This document shows, piece after piece, positions 45,477 through 48,712 of a stretch of DNA of 48,712 bases (positions within the stretch are counted from its first letter, which is position 1; every line of letters starts with the position of its first letter). The stretch lies in contig JAGWLR010000015.1 in assembly GCA_028864885.1 (NCBI GenBank), positions 1 to 48,712 on the forward strand, given 5' to 3'. The DNA is from Burkholderiales bacterium (GTDB lineage Bacteria; Pseudomonadota; Gammaproteobacteria; Burkholderiales; Burkholderiaceae_C). The translations under genes and the position numbers were made by a program. Below the pieces are notes generated by a model, which was given only the letters and a program-made list of their open reading frames with translations, had not been told where the DNA came from and made no database searches.

Positions 45477-47096
45477 ATGACAAGCGACGACGTCGGCTCT
45501 GGGATTGCCGGAGTAGAGCTGCAGGAATCAAACGGGCAGGTGCTGCTGAAGCACCGGCCGGTGGAGGGGCGTCCCTCGGTACTGAGCGATACCTTGAGAG
45601 TGGCCCTGGAGCAGGGCGGCTGGGGCGACTGGTATATCGACCGCGGCGTCTTGTCGGTTGCGGCTTCGCGTTGCAACTCTGAGCAGGCCGAGTTTGAAAC
45701 CGTCGTGGCAGAGCGCCGCGATGCGCGCTGCGAAATCGAAATCGCCCGTGACGGGATGCAGGTGGTGGCCACCTTCTCGCCGCCCTATGGGGGCAGCTTG
45801 CTCAACATCGACGACGTGGTTCAAACCTTGGCCGGCATGGGCGTGGTGTTTGGTCTGGATGAGGCCTTGTTGCTCGATGTGTGCGCAACTGGGAAATCAG
45901 GCACATTCGTGGTGGCAAGCGGACTTGCTGCAGTTAATGGCGATGACGCTCGCTTCGAAGTTCTCGTCAATCTTGTACGTGATCGCACCCCGAGGCTAGA
46001 TGAAAATGGCTTGATCGACTTCCGCGAGTTAGGAGAGATACCTGTGGTGGATGTAGGGCAGCCTTTGATGAAGCGAGTTCCTCCCACGCAGGGCACTCCA
46101 GGTCGCACCGTGTTGGCCGGGTTGTTGTCCCCCCAACCTGGTAAAGACGAGAGATTTGCGCTTGGGCTGCCTGGCGTTGAGGTCTCTGACAAAGACCACA
46201 ACTTGTTGTGTGCCACTGTGCGCGGACAACCCGTTCAAGTAGGTGCCAACGGCATGCTGGTGGAGCAGGTTATCCATTTCAACGGCGCCACGATGGCCAC
46301 GGGCAACATCGCGTTTGACGGAACGGTACACATCGACGGTGATGTATTGACCGGCATGAAGGTTCAGGCCACAGGCGATGTGATCGTGACGGGTACGGTC
46401 GACGGCGGGTTGATTGAGGCGGGACAGAGTGTATTGGTTCAAGGCGGCATCATCGCCCACGCGTATATCACAGCGGGAGACTCCGTATCGGCGCGGTTTG
46501 TCGAAAACTCACGAGTCGAGGCCGGGGCCAATGTCGGTATTGATGACATGGCGTTGCAAAGCGACCTTCAGGCTGGCAATCAGATTGTCGTGGGGCGAAA
46601 AGCAACCAAGCGTGGTCGACTTGTCGGCGGATCAGCGCGTGCCACGATGAAGGTTTTTGCTCCGTTGCTGGGCGATCCTGCTAGTTCCGTGACTTCTGTG
46701 ACGGTCGGCGTTCATCCCAAGTTAGACGCCGAATTACAGTCTGTTTTAGCGCAACTCGATAAGCATGGGCAGGAACTTCAGTCATTGGCCAAGTTGATCG
46801 ATCATCTTCATAAGTTGGGCGGCAAAACAGACATGTTGCAGCGGGCTCAGTCGACTGTTGAGCAGTTGAATGAATCGAATGTGCTGCTACTTGCCCGTAG
46901 AGTGGCTCTGAGTGAACAAATGTCTCTATCCAACAAGGCACGCGTTGAGATCGGTGTGGGCGTCAGTGGGGCTGTCGATTTGGCTTTTGGCCCCATCACT
47001 CGAAGCTTGCGCCGACCGTACGAATGTGGATTCTTCTCCGTTGAGGGGCATCTGGTTTTGTTTTCTCCTCAACAAGGTGAGCGGTCCGAAGTTTGA
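45477..47096 (+). CDS. FapA family protein (DUF342), probable polymerising beta-helix
   Basis: The 539-aa product is of the DUF342/FapA type, cytoplasmic proteins with a right-handed beta-helix, linked in some bacteria to surface signalling or flagellar control. The first 110 residues are a distinct N-terminal domain. Residues about 110-260 carry the DUF342 core (EVLVNLVRDRTPRLDENGLID, PGRTVLAGLL). Residues about 260-390 form regular turns (GNIAFDGTVHIDGDVLTGMKV, then VIVTGTVDGGLIEAG), the beta-helix. A coiled-coil-prone stretch follows at about 410-475. From about 45890 the base composition drops from GC-rich to near balanced. Its 3' end overlaps the convergent methyltransferase gene by 28 bases. 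Confidence 0.85.
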   Translation: MTSDDVGSGIAGVELQESNGQVLLKHRPVEGRPSVLSDTLRVALEQGGWGDWYIDRGVLSVAASRCNSEQAEFETVVAERRDARCEIEIARDGMQVVATFSPPYGGSLLNIDDVVQTLAGMGVVFGLDEALLLDVCATGKSGTFVVASGLAAVNGDDARFEVLVNLVRDRTPRLDENGLIDFRELGEIPVVDVGQPLMKRVPPTQGTPGRTVLAGLLSPQPGKDERFALGLPGVEVSDKDHNLLCATVRGQPVQVGANGMLVEQVIHFNGATMATGNIAFDGTVHIDGDVLTGMKVQATGDVIVTGTVDGGLIEAGQSVLVQGGIIAHAYITAGDSVSARFVENSRVEAGANVGIDDMALQSDLQAGNQIVVGRKATKRGRLVGGSARATMKVFAPLLGDPASSVTSVTVGVHPKLDAELQSVLAQLDKHGQELQSLAKLIDHLHKLGGKTDMLQRAQSTVEQLNESNVLLLARRVALSEQMSLSNKARVEIGVGVSGAVDLAFGPITRSLRRPYECGFFSVEGHLVLFSPQQGERSEV

Positions 47097-47866
47097 TTCC
47101 CGCTTGGTGGGCATTTGCGCAGGGCTCGTTCGATCCGGGTCGAGCAAACGGCCAAGGTGTCGCGGTGGGGAGCAGCAAGCCCCTGCCATCGGCTGTCAAA
47201 GTTCGCCAGGCTAGAGCGCATCACTTGAGCTGAAGTGGCCAGAACAATTTCGTTGCCACCCTCATCCGACTCGATCGACAGCACCTGGCCTTCAAACAGT
47301 TTGCCCAAGCGTTGCGTCAGTTGACGGCACTGAGTGGTGTCGGCTTGCAAGTTCAGGGTGAGGATGCCCTCTGGCGCCAGGGCAGCTTGGCAGCGCTCAT
47401 AAAAGCTGCGCGAACTCAGCGCAGCGGGCAGGCCTTGGCCATCGTACCCATCCACCATGATCCAGTCATACCGTTGCGGAGGATGTCGGATGAACTCGGC
47501 GCCGTCTGCGCACACGATGCGAAATCGATCATCGTCCGGCGGGATTTGGAACTCATCCCGCAAGACGATCACGTCCGGGTTGATTTCAACCACGGTGATG
47601 TCGGCGTCGAGCATGTGCGCATGGCAGTACTTGGGGAGCGAGCCACCGCCTAGGCCGATCATCAGGATGTGTTTCGGGCTGGGGTTGAGCAGCAGCGCCC
47701 CCATCATGGTCCGGGTGTAGTCCAGAACCAGGTCTAGCGGTGCGTCTAGACGCATGACACTTTGGATCAGGCTGGTGTCGAGGCTGAGCGAAACCGTCTG
47801 GCTGTTTTGGTGGAGGCGAGGCAAGGCGTTCACGGGCAACAGTCTCGCACATCGCATACGCCACAT
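47069..47866 (-). CDS. Spermidine-synthase-like methyltransferase-fold protein
   Basis: The 265-aa product has the Rossmann-like fold of spermidine synthases and related class I enzymes: ILMIGLGGGSLPKYCHAH (motif I), VVEINPDVIVLRDEF with the acidic Glu that binds the cofactor, DGAEFI, and DWIMVDGYDGQGLP where the catalytic Asp would lie. The N-terminal strand domain of true SpeE is short. Polyamine synthesis is therefore possible but not certain; many such stand-alone genes are of unknown role. The ATG at 47866 sits within a perfect inverted repeat. It is divergent from urtA and convergent with the FapA gene. Confidence 0.85.
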   Translation of the reverse strand: MWRMRCARLLPVNALPRLHQNSQTVSLSLDTSLIQSVMRLDAPLDLVLDYTRTMMGALLLNPSPKHILMIGLGGGSLPKYCHAHMLDADITVVEINPDVIVLRDEFQIPPDDDRFRIVCADGAEFIRHPPQRYDWIMVDGYDGQGLPAALSSRSFYERCQAALAPEGILTLNLQADTTQCRQLTQRLGKLFEGQVLSIESDEGGNEIVLATSAQVMRSSLANFDSRWQGLAAPHRDTLAVCSTRIERALRKCPPSGNQTSDRSPC

Positions 47867-47873
47867 GGCGTAT
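47856..47873. promoter_or_regulatory. Perfect inverted repeat between urtA and the methyltransferase gene
   Basis: ATACGCCA-CA-TGGCGTAT, 8-base arms around a 2-base centre. It overlaps the start codon of the minus-strand gene (47866) and lies about 75 bases before the urtA ATG. Such symmetry suits a dimeric regulator or repressor that could control one or both genes; it could also be chance, since it falls on the coding start. Confidence 0.45.
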
Positions 47874-47948
47874 TCACCGTTTTGGGGCGCGTCGGCACAC
47901 TGAAATCACTCGATTTCATCCACCCACCTCCTACAGGAGCGAGCTCAC

Positions 47949-48712
47949 ATGAACATCTCTCGTCGTCACGCCACCGCCTCATTGACCGCCGTAGCGCTGG
48001 GCGTTGCGGGTATGGCTTTCAGCACCATGGCCCAAGCCGCCGACACCATCAAGGTTGGCATCCTGCATTCGCTGTCAGGCACCATGGCCATCTCAGAGAC
48101 CGTGCTCAAGGACGTGGCCCTGATGACCATTGATGAAATCAATGCCAAGGGTGGCCTGCTGGGCAAGAAGTTGGAGCCCGTGGTGGTTGATCCGGCATCC
48201 AACTGGCCCCTGTTTGCCGAAAAGGCCAAGCAACTGCTGACACAAGATAAAGTGGCAGTGACCTTTGGTTGCTGGACTTCGGTGTCGCGCAAATCGGTGC
48301 TGCCTGTTTTCAAAGAGAACAACGGTCTGTTGTTCTACCCCGTTCAGTATGAAGGCGAAGAGCTCGAGCGCAACGTGTTCTACACCGGTGCCGCTCCCAA
48401 TCAACAGGCCATTCCCGCAGTCGAATACCTGATGAGCAAAGACGGCGGCTCGGCCAAGCGCTTCGTGCTGTTAGGCACCGACTACGTCTACCCACGCACC
48501 ACCAACAAGATCCTGCGGGCCTTCTTGCACAGCAAGGGTGTGAAGGACGAAGACATCATGGAGGAGTACACCCCCTTCGGGCACTCCGACTATCAAACCA
48601 TCATTGCCAAGATCAAGAAATTCGCATCTGAAGGCAAGAAGACGGCCGTGGTGTCGACCATCAATGGTGACTCCAACGTGCCGTTCTACAAGGAACTGGG
48701 CAACCAGGGCCT
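47949..48712 (+). CDS. urtA: Urea ABC transporter substrate-binding protein UrtA (3'-truncated by window)
   Basis: UrtA is the periplasmic urea receptor of the UrtABCDE high-affinity urea transporter. The visible 254 codons begin with a signal peptide ([20 protein letters not shown], cleaved after about residue 31 near AQAAD). The type-1 periplasmic binding fold follows: [19 protein letters not shown], then [14 protein letters not shown], and the UrtA-specific [30 protein letters not shown] in parts. The frame stays open to the right edge. A CAGGAG ribosome site precedes the ATG. It is likely the first gene of the urt operon that continues outside the window, and ureD may lie beyond it. Confidence 0.97.
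   Translation, partial: MNISRRHATASLTAVALGVAGMAFSTMAQAADTIKVGILHSLSGTMAISETVLKDVALMTIDEINAKGGLLGKKLEPVVVDPASNWPLFAEKAKQLLTQDKVAVTFGCWTSVSRKSVLPVFKENNGLLFYPVQYEGEELERNVFYTGAAPNQQAIPAVEYLMSKDGGSAKRFVLLGTDYVYPRTTNKILRAFLHSKGVKDEDIMEEYTPFGHSDYQTIIAKIKKFASEGKKTAVVSTINGDSNVPFYKELGNQG

Noticed and set aside
1-48712. Insertion sequences, prophage genes, CRISPR arrays or a replication origin
   Set aside because: No transposase, integrase, regularly spaced repeats, dnaA-box cluster or phage structural gene was seen on either strand.

Overview
The window is GC-rich DNA from a motile, Gram-negative betaproteobacterium. Gene order (fliKLMNOPQR; ureA-ureJ-ureB-ureC; urtA), the protein families and the sigma-factor sites suggest Burkholderiales, most likely a relative of the Comamonadaceae. 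That placement is inferred from gene content, not from a marker gene. It looks like chromosomal core and near-core DNA. I see no insertion sequence, integrase, phage gene or CRISPR array. Coding density is very high, and no gene-free stretch exceeds 300 bases.

Layout, left to right. (1) 1-5576: flagellar operon fliK(partial)-fliL-fliM-fliN-fliO-fliP-fliQ-fliR, giving hook-length control, the C-ring and the export gate. (2) 5620-9309: a secreted PF04185-type phosphoesterase, then a membrane PAS-GGDEF-EAL protein on the minus strand. (3) 9426-19752: topoisomerase IV genes parE and parC. Between them lie an unrecognised 424-aa protein behind a sigma-54-like promoter, cutA, a three-gene light/DNA-repair operon (photolyase, a 49-aa DUF2256 zinc-ribbon protein missed by length filters, FeS-type photolyase) and a secreted SH3-like protein. 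(4) 19861-25856: a chemoreceptor, an SDR oxidoreductase, an Ig-like lipoprotein, a protein kinase fused to a universal-stress domain and overlapping a metallophosphoesterase gene, and a short H-NS-type protein. (5) 26001-31870: an Aer-like multi-PAS chemoreceptor followed by an outer-membrane porin-like protein, a small periplasmic binding protein and a GGDEF cyclase, apparently one envelope-signalling operon. (6) 31874-33477: ccoG and tRNA-Arg(CCT). (7) 33494-40913: urease genes on the minus strand, interrupted between ureC and ureE by a chemoreceptor and a YkgJ-type cysteine-cluster gene. ureD is not in the window. (8) 40974-47096: a 1164-aa fusion of an NCS1-type permease, a cysteine-rich linker, a histidine kinase and a receiver, followed 5 nt later by a LuxR-type response regulator and then a FapA-family gene. 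(9) 47069-48712: a spermidine-synthase-like methyltransferase and, divergently, the start of the urea ABC transporter gene urtA.

Two themes tie the window together. First, motility and signalling. I find FliA (sigma-28) promoter-like sequences, each with an exact 11-nt spacer, in front of all three chemoreceptor genes and the GGDEF-EAL gene, so these scattered genes probably join the flagellar regulon. Second, urea and nitrogen. The urease structural and accessory genes, a nickel-permease-like UreJ, the urea transporter and a transporter-kinase/response-regulator pair behind a sigma-54-like promoter are packed together. The NCS1-permease/kinase fusion and its partner regulator are the best candidate here for an undescribed system: a transceptor that would sense urea or a related nitrogen compound (purine, pyrimidine, allantoin or hydantoin) and control use of it.

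Limits: all calls come from reading the sequence and recalling families. No similarity search, structure prediction or composition calculation was run, and promoter calls are motif matches only.
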